Notes: generated by a model not told the origin, from the letters alone. A stretch of DNA of 64,000 bases from Pseudomonas fluorescens (GCF_902498065.1 NZ_CABVIR010000001.1:248001-312000); one strand, 5' to 3'; shown: positions 28,124 through 38,271, counted from the stretch's first letter. Made by a program: numbers and translations.

Positions 28124-29200
28124 TCAGGTGCGATCACGTTTCGGCAGCACATCCTTGAGCTTGGCGTGCATGCTGCGCAGGGTGTTTTCGGTGGCGGACC
28201 AATCGATGCAGGCATCGGTGATCGACACGCCGTATTGCAGGTCGGCGAGGTCTTTCGGAATCGCCTGGCAGCCCCAGTTCAGGTGACTCTCGACCATCAG
28301 GCCGATGATCGACTGATTGCCTTCGAGGATCTGGTTGGCGACGTTCTCCATCACCAGCGGTTGCAGGGCCGGGTCCTTGTTGGAGTTGGCGTGGCTGCAG
28401 TCGACCATGATGTTCGGCTTGATCTTCGCTTTGTTCAGCGCTTGTTCGCACAATGCGACGCTGACCGAATCGTAGTTCGGCTTGCCGTTGCCGCCGCGCA
28501 GCACCACGTGACCGTAGGCATTGCCCTTGGTGGTAACGATGGACACGCCACCTTCCTGGTTGATGCCCAGGAAGCGATGCGGGCTGGAAACCGATTGCAG
28601 GGCGTTGATCGCCACTGTCAGGCCGCCGTCGGTGCCATTCTTGAAACCGACTGCCGAGGACAGGCCGGAGGCCATTTCACGGTGTGTCTGGGATTCGGTG
28701 GTGCGTGCGCCGATGGCCGACCAGCTGATCAGGTCCTGCAAGTATTGCGGAGAGATCGGGTCGAGGGCTTCGGTCGCGGTCGGCAGGCCCATTTCGGCCA
28801 GGTCCAGCAGCAACTGACGACCAATGTGCAGGCCGTCTTGAATCTTGAAGGAGTCGTCCAGGTACGGGTCGTTGATCAAGCCTTTCCAGCCGACGGTGGT
28901 GCGTGGCTTCTCGAAATACACGCGCATGACCAGATACAACGTATCGGACACTTCCGCAGCGAGTACTTTCAGACGCTCGGCGTATTCGTGGGCTGCCTTG
29001 ATGTCGTGGATCGAGCAAGGCCCGATGACGACGAACAGGCGGTGGTCGGTGCCATCAAGAATGTTGCGAATGACTTCGCGACCCTTGGTGACGGTGCGCA
29101 GGGCAGCGTCGCTCAGAGGGATATCACGCTTGAGCTGGTCAGGAGTGATCAGCGTCTCGTTGGAAGCGACGTTTAGGTCGTTGATCGGTAAATCAGCCAT
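28124..29200 (-). CDS. 3-deoxy-7-phosphoheptulonate synthase, class I
   Basis: 358 residues. Condenses phosphoenolpyruvate with erythrose 4-phosphate, the first step of the shikimate pathway. Motifs include FVVIGPCSIHD (about 53), MRVYFEKPRTTVGWKG (about 92-107), SAIGARTTESQTHREM, KNGTDGG, and MVDCSHANSNKD. The AroF/G/H type is normally feedback-inhibited by an aromatic amino acid; which one cannot be read with certainty. A class II enzyme for the same reaction is encoded at 43445-44791. It stands alone, with a terminator downstream. Confidence 0.95.
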   Translation of the reverse strand: MADLPINDLNVASNETLITPDQLKRDIPLSDAALRTVTKGREVIRNILDGTDHRLFVVIGPCSIHDIKAAHEYAERLKVLAAEVSDTLYLVMRVYFEKPRTTVGWKGLINDPYLDDSFKIQDGLHIGRQLLLDLAEMGLPTATEALDPISPQYLQDLISWSAIGARTTESQTHREMASGLSSAVGFKNGTDGGLTVAINALQSVSSPHRFLGINQEGGVSIVTTKGNAYGHVVLRGGNGKPNYDSVSVALCEQALNKAKIKPNIMVDCSHANSNKDPALQPLVMENVANQILEGNQSIIGLMVESHLNWGCQAIPKDLADLQYGVSITDACIDWSATENTLRSMHAKLKDVLPKRDRT

Positions 29201-29362
29201 CGTTTACTCGTCAGGTCACGGGTGCCGGCCGCCAGCGAACCCGCGCGGCGGAGCACAGCAAATTAAGCGCGTCGGGGAGCGGAACCTTAGCGCGTTACAC
29301 CGTGGCTCGACAATGGGCAGACAGCGGTTTAAGGGCCATTCTCAACTAATTGATAAGGTCCC

Positions 29363-29806
29363 TTAATCCAGCACAGCCTGCGCGAATGCCTTGCGAACCG
29401 TGTCGTGGGAGAACTCGTCGGCGTGTTGCTGGACCCATTCGAGGGCGAGGGCCTGGGTTTCCTGCAAGTCGTCATGGGCGTCATGCAGGCGACAGTAACG
29501 TTCGATCTGGCACACCTGTTCGCCCATTCGGGCACTGAACATCATCTGCTCGTCGACAAATGCAATGCCCACCAGGTAGCCGCGCTTGCGTCGCAGGCAC
29601 CAGGCCACGTAACCCAGAAAACGCAAATCGGGGTTCAGGGTGGGGATGCGCACTTCCAGCGCCGTACCGTGGCGCCAGGCGCGGTGGTAATTGCAAGCCA
29701 TGCCCCCGAGGCTGATAGTGTGCAGCTGTTGCCGTGAAATACACTCAGGCTTGAGTAATGTTAATTCGACGGGCACATCGTCAGGATGAGGAATAAAACG
29801 TCCCAT
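29363..29806 (-). CDS. PilZ-domain protein
   Basis: 147 residues from the ATG at 29806 (MGRFIPHPDD), with GGAG nine bases upstream; a start at 29821 (MESVLM) is also possible. The N-terminal part (RFIPHPDDVPVEL, then SLGGMAC, about 30-36) has the layout of a PilZ domain, whose RxxxR and D/NxSxxG motifs bind cyclic-di-GMP. Here the second motif reads ISLGGM and the first is only a single R, so binding is uncertain. C-terminal helical tail. Divergent from the thioredoxin-like gene, with the two start codons overlapping by two bases. Confidence 0.75.
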   Translation of the reverse strand: MGRFIPHPDDVPVELTLLKPECISRQQLHTISLGGMACNYHRAWRHGTALEVRIPTLNPDLRFLGYVAWCLRRKRGYLVGIAFVDEQMMFSARMGEQVCQIERYCRLHDAHDDLQETQALALEWVQQHADEFSHDTVRKAFAQAVLD

Positions 29807-30191
29807 GAGCACGGACTCCATGTGTCGGCCATCTGACATTGTTTCCCCCAGTATAGTGGTCGAATTGGAACTGACCGATTTCGACGCCGACCAACGGTTG
29901 CTGGCCATGAGCGGGGTGTCACTGGTTATTTTCACCAGCGTCGGCTGCGCCAGTTGCCGTTTTGCCCGAGAGCAATTACCCAGGCTCGATCTGGCCGTCG
30001 ATCGCTTGTGCTGGATCGATGCGGGGGACAATGGTGGGGTGGTCGAGCGTTATCAGGTCTTTCATTTGCCGGCGCTGTTTGTGGTGCGCGACGGTGAGTT
30101 CTTCGGAGCACTAAAATCTCGCCTGACCTCTACCGAGCTGAATGAAGCCGTAGGTCAGGCGTTGACGAGAACAGCAGAGGAATTGCCATGA
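29805..30191 (+). CDS. Thioredoxin-family protein with CxxC
   Basis: 128 residues from the ATG at 29805; a start at 29820 is also possible. Thioredoxin-like fold with active-site CASC (TSVGCASCRF, about 47-56) and a cis-Pro-like LPALFVV (about 90). No signal peptide, so cytoplasmic; the role is probably thiol reduction of an unknown partner. Its stop overlaps the panE-like start by ATGA, suggesting a coupled two-gene operon. Divergent from the PilZ gene with overlapping starts. Confidence 0.82.
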   Translation: MSTDSMCRPSDIVSPSIVVELELTDFDADQRLLAMSGVSLVIFTSVGCASCRFAREQLPRLDLAVDRLCWIDAGDNGGVVERYQVFHLPALFVVRDGEFFGALKSRLTSTELNEAVGQALTRTAEELP

Positions 30192-31144
30192 CGGCTGCAG
30201 TTGCCAAACCGACCATCGGTATTATCGGCACCGGTGCGATCGGTGGGTTTTACGGGGTGATGCTGGCGCGTGCCGGTTTCGATGTGCACTTTCTGCTGCG
30301 CAGCGAGTTTTCGGCGGTGGCCGAGCGCGGTCTTCACGTCGACAGTGCACCGCACGGCGCGTTGAGGTTGCATCCGGTTCAAGCTTATTCGTGCGCTGAA
30401 GACATGCCACCCTGCGACTGGCTGCTGGTCGGCGCCAAGACCACCAGCAATGCCGACCTGGCACCTGCGATCATTCAATCCGCAGCGCCGAATGCCAAGG
30501 TCCTGCTGCTGCAAAACGGTCTTGACGTCGAAGACAGCCTGCGGGCATTGCTGCCTGATACATTGCACCTGCTCGGCGGTCTTTGTCTGATCTGCGTGCA
30601 TCGCACCGGCCCGGGCGCGATCACCCATCAGGCTCTCGGCGCGGTGAACGTCGGCTATCACAGTGGCCCCGCTGCCGATGAGCAGGCGCGCATGGCGATC
30701 GTCGAGGAGGGCGCCGGGCTGTTCCGCAGCGCTGGCATCGATTCTCAGGCCATGCCGAACCTGCACCAGGCACGCTGGCAAAAACTGGTCTGGAATATCC
30801 CTTACAACGGCCTCTCGGTGCTGCTCGGTGCAGGCACCACACCGTTGATGGCCGATGCCGACAGCCGCGAACTGATCAAGGCCCTGATGGCTGAAGTGGT
30901 TCAGGGGGCGAAAGCCTGCGGTCACGACATACCGGCCGGTTATGCCGATTTTCTGTTCATGATGACCGAGAAAATGCCGGACTACTGGCCGAGCATGTAC
31001 CACGACTTTTTGCATAAGCGACCGCTGGAACTGGCGGCGATTTACGCCCGACCGCTGGCGGTGGCCAAGGCCGCCGGGTGCGAATTGCCGCGAATTGAAG
31101 CGTTGTATCGCAGTTTGAGTTTTATCGATCGACGTAACACTTGA
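30188..31144 (+). CDS. panE: 2-dehydropantoate 2-reductase family protein
   Basis: 318 residues, the ketopantoate reductase family, which makes pantoate for CoA synthesis with NADPH. N-terminal Rossmann fold IGIIGTGAIGGFYGVMLARAG, core GTGAIGGFYG (about 13-22); substrate-domain Lys in WQKLVWNIPYN (about 197); C-terminal helix bundle. The ATG at 30188 overlaps the thioredoxin stop. The chromosome may hold more than one panE-like gene, so the symbol is a family call. Confidence 0.85.
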   Translation: MTAAVAKPTIGIIGTGAIGGFYGVMLARAGFDVHFLLRSEFSAVAERGLHVDSAPHGALRLHPVQAYSCAEDMPPCDWLLVGAKTTSNADLAPAIIQSAAPNAKVLLLQNGLDVEDSLRALLPDTLHLLGGLCLICVHRTGPGAITHQALGAVNVGYHSGPAADEQARMAIVEEGAGLFRSAGIDSQAMPNLHQARWQKLVWNIPYNGLSVLLGAGTTPLMADADSRELIKALMAEVVQGAKACGHDIPAGYADFLFMMTEKMPDYWPSMYHDFLHKRPLELAAIYARPLAVAKAAGCELPRIEALYRSLSFIDRRNT

Positions 31145-31169
31145 GTCGATCAACCCGAGGGGGAAGGGC

Positions 31170-32075
31170 ATGGCAAAGACGATTGACGACAAACTGGTAC
31201 TGGCGATTTCTTCGCGTGCGCTGTTCGACCTGAGCGAAAGCCACAAGGTTTATCTGTCGAGTGGCGTCGAAGCTTACCGGCAATATCAGATCGAACACGA
31301 AGACGAAATCCTCGAGCCCGGTGATGCCTTCCCGTTGGTGGAAAAACTCCTGAACCTGAACGCCAGCCTTGGCCGCGCCAGGGTCGAGGTGATTTTGGTG
31401 TCGCGCAACAGCGCCGACACCGGGCTGCGGGTGTTCAACTCGATTCACCATTACGGTCTCGCGATTTCGCGCGCGGCGTTTGTCGGCGGACGCAGTCCGT
31501 ATCCGTACCTCAAGGCATTTGGTTGCGACCTGTTTCTGTCGACCCACGCCGAAGACGTGCGCAGTGCGCTGGAGGCCGGGTTTGCGGCGGCGACCATTCT
31601 GTCAGGCGGTGCCAGCCGTGCGGCCAGCGATGAATTGCGGATCGCCTTCGACGGTGACGCTGTGCTGTTTTCCGACGAGTCAGAGCGCGTTTATCAGGCG
31701 GGCGGCCTCGAAGCGTTCCAGGCCAGCGAGCGCGAAAGTGCCCGTGAGCCCTTGCGCGGTGGGCCGTTCAAAGGCTTCCTCGCGGCACTCAATCTGTTGC
31801 AGCGCGAGTTCCCGGAGGACGCCTGCCCGATCCGTACTGCGCTGGTTACCGCGCGTTCGGCGCCGGCTCATGAACGGGTGATCCGCACCTTGCGTGAGTG
31901 GGATATTCGTCTGGACGAGTCGCTGTTTCTGGGTGGCCTGACCAAATCGGCTTTCCTCGAAGCCTTTGCCGCTGATGTGTTTTTCGACGATCAGGCCGGC
32001 CATTGCGAGTTGGCCCGCGAGGTGGTCGCTACCGGCCACGTGCCCCATGGCATAAGCAACGAGCAAAAAGTTTAA
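31170..32075 (+). CDS. 5'-nucleotidase (NT5C1-like, PF06189 type)
   Basis: 301 residues, resembling eukaryotic cytosolic 5'-nucleotidase type I. Visible are LVLAISSRALFDL (strand 1, normally DxD-like catalytic Asp, here ISSRALFD), SRNSADTGLRVFNSI, and the C-terminal ADVFFDDQAGHCELA with the Asp pair that binds Mg2+. Hydrolyses nucleoside monophosphates; a pool-balancing role is likely. Cytoplasmic, 26 bases after panE, so possibly in the same transcript. The function is inferred from the family. Confidence 0.85.
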   Translation: MAKTIDDKLVLAISSRALFDLSESHKVYLSSGVEAYRQYQIEHEDEILEPGDAFPLVEKLLNLNASLGRARVEVILVSRNSADTGLRVFNSIHHYGLAISRAAFVGGRSPYPYLKAFGCDLFLSTHAEDVRSALEAGFAAATILSGGASRAASDELRIAFDGDAVLFSDESERVYQAGGLEAFQASERESAREPLRGGPFKGFLAALNLLQREFPEDACPIRTALVTARSAPAHERVIRTLREWDIRLDESLFLGGLTKSAFLEAFAADVFFDDQAGHCELAREVVATGHVPHGISNEQKV

Positions 32076-32169
32076 GCCCGCCGTTCAACGCGTTACGCGG
32101 GACGTCGTACTCGCCAAGGCACTGCTAAGCTGAATCAATCTCCGCCATGTCGGCATTCAAGGAGGTCAT

Positions 32170-32673
32170 ATGATTCATTCGATGCTGTATGCCACTGACC
32201 TCGGCCTGTACGCCCCTTTGGTGATGCAGCATGCCTTGGCGCTGGCGCGCACATTCAATGCCGACTTGTATGTGGTGCATGCGGTTGAACCGATGGGGCT
32301 GTTTGCCGAGTCGGTGCTTCAAAGTTACCTCGATGAGCAGGCGTTGAACGAGTTTCACAGTCAGGGCCTCAACACGGTCATTGCCAATATCGAGCAGCGG
32401 GTGCTCGACAGCTTTCGTGAGGAGTTGGGGGGGGAGGGAGAGCAGGACCTGGAGCGGATCAAAGCGGTGCGGGTGCTTCAGGGCGATCCGTCGCAGGTGA
32501 TTCTCGACCAGGCACAGAAACTCTCCGTGGATTTGTTGATCGTAGGTAGTCATAGCCATGGTACTGGCGCGGAAACGCCTTTGGGCCGGACCGCAGCGCG
32601 GGTGTTGCAGTTGGCTCGGGTCCCGGTCTATCTGGTGCCGCTGGTGGAACGCCGTCGCCAGGGGGATCGCTAG
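32170..32673 (+). CDS. Universal stress protein (UspA family)
   Basis: 167 residues. Starts MIHSMLYATDLG (strand 1, with the usual Asp in ATD) and ends with the Usp ATP-loop form GSHSHGTGAETPLGRTAARVLQLARVPVYLV, core GSHSHG...GRTAARVL (about 128-147), which resembles the ATP-binding G-2x-G-9x-G(S/T) motif. Single-domain cytoplasmic protein induced under stress in relatives. Its own ribosome site AAGGAGG lies upstream. Confidence 0.9.
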   Translation: MIHSMLYATDLGLYAPLVMQHALALARTFNADLYVVHAVEPMGLFAESVLQSYLDEQALNEFHSQGLNTVIANIEQRVLDSFREELGGEGEQDLERIKAVRVLQGDPSQVILDQAQKLSVDLLIVGSHSHGTGAETPLGRTAARVLQLARVPVYLVPLVERRRQGDR

Positions 32674-32787
32674 AACACGACTAGAACATGAATAGTGGCG
32701 TTTTGATAAAAAGTTCTAGATTTATTCTTCAAACCATTAATATAGTTATATACCGTCGCTGATGCCCGTGGCGTCTACCTGCTTTGA

Positions 32788-33771
<984 letters not shown>

Positions 33772-33779
33772 TCTGCGGT

Positions 33780-34262
33780 TTACACCACCTCGGTAACAGA
33801 AAACTGTTGCCGAGCGCCCGCCACCAGAATCTCCACCTCGTCCCCTTCGAACTTGCCCAGCAGGCTTTTGCCCAGCGGTGAGCGAGGGGTGATGACGGTA
33901 ATCCACTGCCCCACCAGATCGACCTTCAAACCTGCCGCGTCGGGCGCCAGGAACAGCCATTGCTCACGACCCTTTTCGTCTTCGAGACCGAGCAGTGCGC
34001 CGACCTCGATACCACGCTGGTCGTCATAAGGGCGCAAGGTCAGGTTTTGGCACAGCGTCAGCGACTGCCTGATTTCCTCCACCCGTTTCGCTTGTCCGGC
34101 CGCCAGGTAAGACGCCTCCAGGCCCAAGGTGTCGTACTTGTTTTCGGCGATGTTTTCTTCGTGGGTTGCGGTTTCGTAAGCGGTTTGCGCGGCACGCTCG
34201 GCGATGTCGAGATCGATCCGCAGTTTGTCGAGAATCAGTTGGTGAACGGTTTGCTTATTCAT
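33780..34262 (-). CDS. GreA/GreB-family elongation factor-like protein
   Basis: 160 residues from the ATG at 34262. An N-terminal coiled coil (about 1-75) with a shortened, non-GreB tip (THEENIAENKYDTLGLEA) and a C-terminal FKBP-like Gre domain (TPRSPLGKSLLGKFEGDEVEI, core SPLGKSLLGKFEGDEVE). The lack of the double acidic tip suggests a Gre-like modulator (Rnk-related) rather than a true cleavage factor. Coupled to the upstream membrane protein: eight-base overlap with its stop. Confidence 0.8.
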   Translation of the reverse strand: MNKQTVHQLILDKLRIDLDIAERAAQTAYETATHEENIAENKYDTLGLEASYLAAGQAKRVEEIRQSLTLCQNLTLRPYDDQRGIEVGALLGLEDEKGREQWLFLAPDAAGLKVDLVGQWITVITPRSPLGKSLLGKFEGDEVEILVAGARQQFSVTEVV

Positions 34263-34683
34263 GATCAATCGCAGAACTGCAGAACTGCAGGACGTTGGCG
34301 CGGCTTTTTTCGCTTGGCGCGGTCTGGTCCTGTTGCAGCCAGAACTGGCATTTCGGATTGGCCAGATTGCGGCGGGTGCTGCGAGCCTGATCCAGTCGTT
34401 GCTGCTGCTCGTTCTTGCGCAGGTTCTCTTCATACTGGTCGAACAGCGGGCTCTGCGGTGGAGTATCCGGCACCGGTTGTGCCACCACCGGTGGTTTGGC
34501 CAGTTGTTCTACCGCTTGCGCAACCGGCGCCAGTTGCTCGCTGAACAACAGGCGCGAGGCGAGCCAGCAAGTCAGTGCTATGGCGAGGAATCCCAGCCAC
34601 AATCCAAGGGCAATGCTGCCGGTCAGTTGCAGGGCATTGAACTGGATCGGCAAGCGGCGGCGCGGGTTGGGACGGTAGGGCAT
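34255..34683 (-). CDS. Small bitopic membrane protein, function unknown
   Basis: 142 residues. A basic N-terminus (RPNPRRRLP) is followed by one membrane helix (about 22-45, IALGLWLGFLAIALTCWLAS) and a soluble, Pro- and Gln-rich tail with coiled-coil tendency (about 75-115) and two Cys (FWLQ region and near the end, FCSS). The tail is predicted to be outside the cytoplasm by the positive-inside rule. It overlaps the Gre-like gene by eight bases, so the two are probably one operon. No recognisable domain. Confidence 0.7.
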   Translation of the reverse strand: MPYRPNPRRRLPIQFNALQLTGSIALGLWLGFLAIALTCWLASRLLFSEQLAPVAQAVEQLAKPPVVAQPVPDTPPQSPLFDQYEENLRKNEQQQRLDQARSTRRNLANPKCQFWLQQDQTAPSEKSRANVLQFCSSAIDHE

Positions 34684-34807
34684 GACTGCCTCCTGGCGGG
34701 TGGTCGCGGGCGAGTGGCGATTGTCGCATGAAGATTAATCGCCGTCGGCTCTTCTGCACGGGGTAATTTATGCGGACAATCGGCGCCTTTGCCAACGGGA
34801 GCCTGGG

Positions 34808-35965
34808 ATGCCTGAACTGTCTCAAATGAAAAGCCGCTGGCGCTGGGATATTTTTTGCACCGTGGTCGATAACTTTGGCGACATCGGTGTGACCTGGCGC
34901 CTTGCCCGCCAATTGGTCGCCGAGCATGCGCTGGAGGTGCGTTTGTGGGTCGATGATTTGCGGGCCTTCGAGCGGATGTGCCCGGCCATCGATATCAGCC
35001 TTTCACAGCAGTGGCAGGAGGGTGTCGAGGTGCGTCAGTGGACGGCCGACTGGCAGCCGACTGATGCGGCTGATGTGGTAATCGCCGCGTTCGCCTGCCA
35101 GTTGCCGAGTGCGTACATGGAGGCCATGGCGACGCGGGAGAAGCCGCCGCTGTGGATAAACCTCGACTACCTGAGCGCTGAAGACTGGGTCGTTGGTTGC
35201 CACGGCTTGCCGTCGGTGAAATACAAAAACGTGCAGAAATTCTTTTTCTTTCCGGGGTTCCAAAAGGGCACGGGTGGTTTGCTGCGTGAAAGCGGATTGC
35301 TGGAACGGCGTCGGCAATTTCAGCAGGATCCCGAGGCTCAGCGCGCATTCCTGCAAGGTTTAGGGATTGATCGTGCGCAAGGTGCGCAGCTGATTTCGCT
35401 GTTTGCCTACGAAAATGCGGGTCTGGCCAGTTGGCTGGACGTGATGGCCGCCGATTCCGCGACCACGCATTTGCTGGTGCCGGAGGGGCGGATTCTTGGG
35501 GATGTCGAACGTTGGCTTGGTGTCGAGGGGTTGGCGGCCGGCGCGTTGCATGTGCGCGAGTCCTTGACCGTGCAGGGACTGCCGTTCGTCCGACAGGATC
35601 AGTACGATCACCTGCTTTGGTGCTGCGATTTCAATGCCGTGCGCGGCGAAGATTCGTTTGTCCGTGCGCAATGGGCAGGGCGGCCGCTGCTCTGGCACAT
35701 CTATCGCCAGGACGAAGACATTCACCTGGACAAGCTCGAAGCCTTTCTCACGCTCTACACAAAAGGCCTGTCCGCGCCTGCCGGCGAGGCGATCAGCGGT
35801 CTTTGGCGGGCGTGGAATGCCGGGCATGATATGTCCGACCATTGGCCGGCGACCCGTAAACACTGGCCAGAACTGCAAAAACACGCCGAAGCGTGGTGTC
35901 TGGAACAGGCTTTGCAGGCTGATCTTGCCGCAGCGCTGGTACAGTTTTATGTAAATTGGATATGA
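34808..35965 (+). CDS. earP: EF-P arginine rhamnosyltransferase EarP
   Basis: 385 residues. Transfers rhamnose from dTDP-L-rhamnose to Arg32 of EF-P, which this group uses instead of lysine modification. The N-terminal WDIFCTVVDNFGDIGV motif is conserved; the two Asp of DNFGD (residues 21 and 25 from this start) match the catalytic Asp13 and Asp17 I recall in P. putida. GT-B-like fold (DUF2331). The ATG at 34808 has GGGAG six bases upstream; a start at 34826 aligns better with the shorter homologue. Directly followed by efp, its substrate. Confidence 0.95.
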   Translation: MPELSQMKSRWRWDIFCTVVDNFGDIGVTWRLARQLVAEHALEVRLWVDDLRAFERMCPAIDISLSQQWQEGVEVRQWTADWQPTDAADVVIAAFACQLPSAYMEAMATREKPPLWINLDYLSAEDWVVGCHGLPSVKYKNVQKFFFFPGFQKGTGGLLRESGLLERRRQFQQDPEAQRAFLQGLGIDRAQGAQLISLFAYENAGLASWLDVMAADSATTHLLVPEGRILGDVERWLGVEGLAAGALHVRESLTVQGLPFVRQDQYDHLLWCCDFNAVRGEDSFVRAQWAGRPLLWHIYRQDEDIHLDKLEAFLTLYTKGLSAPAGEAISGLWRAWNAGHDMSDHWPATRKHWPELQKHAEAWCLEQALQADLAAALVQFYVNWI

Positions 35966-36013
35966 TACGCGGCCTAGATTTTTGTAAATCCCATCCAAAT
36001 TCGGATATTCGCA

Positions 36014-36583
36014 ATGAAAACTGGTAAAGAACTGAAACCCGGTACCGTGATCCGTCTCGAAAACGATCCTTGGCTGGTTCAGAAAGCTGAATTCACCAAG
36101 TCTGGTCGTAACAGCGCGATCATGAAGACCAAGCTGAAAAACCTGCTGACCGGCTACAAGACCGAGATCGTTTACAGCGCCGACGACAAACTGGACGACG
36201 TAATCCTCGACCGCAAAGAAGCGACCCTGTCCTTCATCAGCGGCGACACCTACACGTTCATGGACACCACCGACTACACCATGTACGAGCTGAACGCTGA
36301 AGACATCGAAGCCGTTCTGCCTTTCGTTGAAGAAGGCATGACCGATGTTTGCGAAGCGATCTTCTTCGAAGAGCGTCTGGTTTCGGTAGAACTGCCGACC
36401 ACCATCGTGCGTCAGGTTGACTACACCGAAGGTTCCGCTCGCGGCGACACTTCCGGCAAGGTAATGAAGCCTGCCAAACTGAAGAACGGTACCGAACTGT
36501 CGGTTGCTGACTTCATCGAAATCGGCGACATGATCGAGATCGATACCCGCGAAGGCGGTTCCTACAAAGGCCGTGCTAAATAA
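36014..36583 (+). CDS. efp: Elongation factor P
   Basis: 189 residues. Binds the ribosome between P and E sites and relieves stalls at poly-proline stretches. Domain I carries the loop [15 protein letters not shown] with Arg32 at its tip, the residue modified by EarP (upstream gene); three domains of the usual EF-P layout follow. A TATGAT -10 element lies at about 35963-35968 in the 48-bp gap, so efp can be transcribed on its own. A terminator follows. Confidence 0.97.
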   Translation: MKTGKELKPGTVIRLENDPWLVQKAEFTKSGRNSAIMKTKLKNLLTGYKTEIVYSADDKLDDVILDRKEATLSFISGDTYTFMDTTDYTMYELNAEDIEAVLPFVEEGMTDVCEAIFFEERLVSVELPTTIVRQVDYTEGSARGDTSGKVMKPAKLKNGTELSVADFIEIGDMIEIDTREGGSYKGRAK

Positions 36584-36603
36584 GCACCGCTTCAGGAATG
36601 AAA

Positions 36604-36632
36604 AAGCCCGACCATTGAGTCGGGCTTTTTTG
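36604..36632 (+). terminator. Intrinsic terminator of efp
   Basis: Arms aagcccgac and gtcgggctt, then a T tract (ttttttg). Confidence 0.9.
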
Positions 36633-36669
36633 TGTCTGCTGAAATGCAATTTCAAGAACAGCGGGAACC

Positions 36670-36763
36670 TTTGTGGGAGTGAGCCTGCTCGCGATGGCGG
36701 TTTCACATCCAACAGAGATGTTGACTGATCTACCCCTATCGCGAGCAGGCTCGCTCCCACATT
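36670..36763. repeat. Paired REP element
   Basis: tgtgggagtgagcctgctcgcgat and atcgcgagcaggctcgctcccaca, spacer of about 45 bases, between efp and the esterase gene. Confidence 0.88.
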
Positions 36764-36773
36764 TTTTACTGCG

Positions 36774-37790
36774 TTATTTCTTCAGGTGTTGCTTGAGTTC
36801 TTCAGACGCTTGCAGCATCGCCGAGCGCACCGCAGGCACCTGGCTCACCACGTTGAGCAAACCGTAATCGTGGATCATGCCGTTGTAGCGAACCGCCGTC
36901 ACCGGCACACCGGCCTCATCCAGTTTGCGCGCATAGGCTTCACCCTCATCACGCAGCACGTCAGCGCCGGCCGTCTGCACCAACGCAGGGGGCAAGCCTT
37001 TGAGTTGGGCCGTGGTCGCCCGCAGTGGCGAAGCGTAGATCTCGTTACGCTGCTTGGCGTCAGTGGTGTAGTTGTCCCAGAACCACTTCATCATGTTCCT
37101 GGTGAGGAAGTGCCCCTCGGCAAACTGGTTGTAAGACGCCGTTTCAAAGTTTGCATCCGTCACCGGCCACAGCAGCAACTGGAATTTGATCGCCGGCGTG
37201 CCCTTGTCTTTGGCCATCAGCGCAACCACGGCCGCCATATTGCCGCCGACACTGTTGCCGGCCACGGCCAGACGCTTGCCGTCGACGTTGATTTCTTTAC
37301 CGTGCTCAGCCACCCACTGGGTCGCGGCATAAGCCTGGTTGATCGCCACCGGGTAATGCGCTTCCGGCGAAGGGGTGTAATTGACGAACACCGCCGCCGC
37401 ACCCGAACCCGTGACCAGGTCCCGAACCAGGCGTTCGTGGGTCGGGAAATCCCCCAGCACCCAGCCACCGCCGTGGAAGAACATGAACACCGGCAGCTCG
37501 CCTTCGACCCCGGCCGGGCGAACGATGGTCAGGCTGAGCGGTTGGCCATTGACTTGAATGGTCTTCTGGCTGACGTCCGCTTTTGGCAGCGTCAATTTCA
37601 CCCCGGCTTGCGCGCCGACCAAAATGGCCCGGGCATCTTTCGGTGAAAGCTGTTCCATCGGTTTGCCGGTGCCGGCATTCAGAACATCGAGGAACGCCTG
37701 GGTGTTGTGCTCAACGCCGTCGCCCGCAAATGCACTGTGGATCGACAGGGCGAGAAGGGTGCCGGTCAAGACTTTGCTGAAAGTGTTCAT
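36774..37790 (-). CDS. Alpha/beta hydrolase of the hormone-sensitive-lipase family
   Basis: 338 residues from the ATG at 37790. A signal peptide (LLALSIHSAFAG, cleaved about residue 22) implies export. The HSL-type oxyanion motif HGGGW (about 117-121) and nucleophile elbow GNSVGG (Ser about 190) are present, with the usual Asp and His near the C-terminus (VLRDEGEAYARKLDEAG and NGMIHDYGLL). Acts on short or medium esters; the substrate is unknown. It lies just downstream of ohr on the same strand and may share its transcript. Confidence 0.88.
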   Translation of the reverse strand: MNTFSKVLTGTLLALSIHSAFAGDGVEHNTQAFLDVLNAGTGKPMEQLSPKDARAILVGAQAGVKLTLPKADVSQKTIQVNGQPLSLTIVRPAGVEGELPVFMFFHGGGWVLGDFPTHERLVRDLVTGSGAAAVFVNYTPSPEAHYPVAINQAYAATQWVAEHGKEINVDGKRLAVAGNSVGGNMAAVVALMAKDKGTPAIKFQLLLWPVTDANFETASYNQFAEGHFLTRNMMKWFWDNYTTDAKQRNEIYASPLRATTAQLKGLPPALVQTAGADVLRDEGEAYARKLDEAGVPVTAVRYNGMIHDYGLLNVVSQVPAVRSAMLQASEELKQHLKK

Positions 37791-37822
37791 GTTCGTTACC
37801 TGTTCGGACTTGGGGTCGGTGG

Positions 37823-38242
37823 TTAGACAGTCACGTGCAGGCGCACTTCGACGTTGCCACGGGTGGCGTTGGAGTACGGGCACACCTGGTGGGCAGCGTC
37901 GACCAGCGTTTGCGCATCGGCTTGTTCAAGGCCCGGCAGGCTGATGTGCAGGTCGATGTCCAGACCGAAGCCGCCAGGAATCTGGCCGATGCCGACATGG
38001 GCGGTGATCGATGCGTCATTCGGGATGCTGCGTTTGGTCTGGCTGGCGACGAATTTCAGCGCGCCGATGAAGCAGGCCGAGTAACCGGCAGCGAACAGCT
38101 GTTCAGGGTTGGTGGCAGCACCGCCAGCACCACCGAGTTCTTTCGGGGTAGCGAGTTTGACGTCGAGGATGTTGTCGCTGGAAACCGCACGACCGTCACG
38201 GCCGCCAGTGGAGGTTGCGATTGCGGTGTAGAGAGTTTGCAT
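37823..38242 (-). CDS. ohr: Organic hydroperoxide reductase Ohr
   Basis: 139 residues. Thiol peroxidase of the Ohr/OsmC family that reduces organic hydroperoxides using two Cys: Cys in GYSACFIGAL (about 57) and Cys in HQVCPYSNA (about 121). Arg/Glu network residues around KELGGAGGAATNPEQLFA are also conserved. The ATG at 38242 (MQTLYTAIATST) is the normal start; the frame continues upstream without signal. The promoter region carries OhrR-type palindromes. The regulator gene ohrR is at 38538, on the same strand and upstream. Confidence 0.96.
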   Translation of the reverse strand: MQTLYTAIATSTGGRDGRAVSSDNILDVKLATPKELGGAGGAATNPEQLFAAGYSACFIGALKFVASQTKRSIPNDASITAHVGIGQIPGGFGLDIDLHISLPGLEQADAQTLVDAAHQVCPYSNATRGNVEVRLHVTV

Positions 38243-38271
38243 GATGGAGGCCTCGTTCTGGTTTGGTTGTT

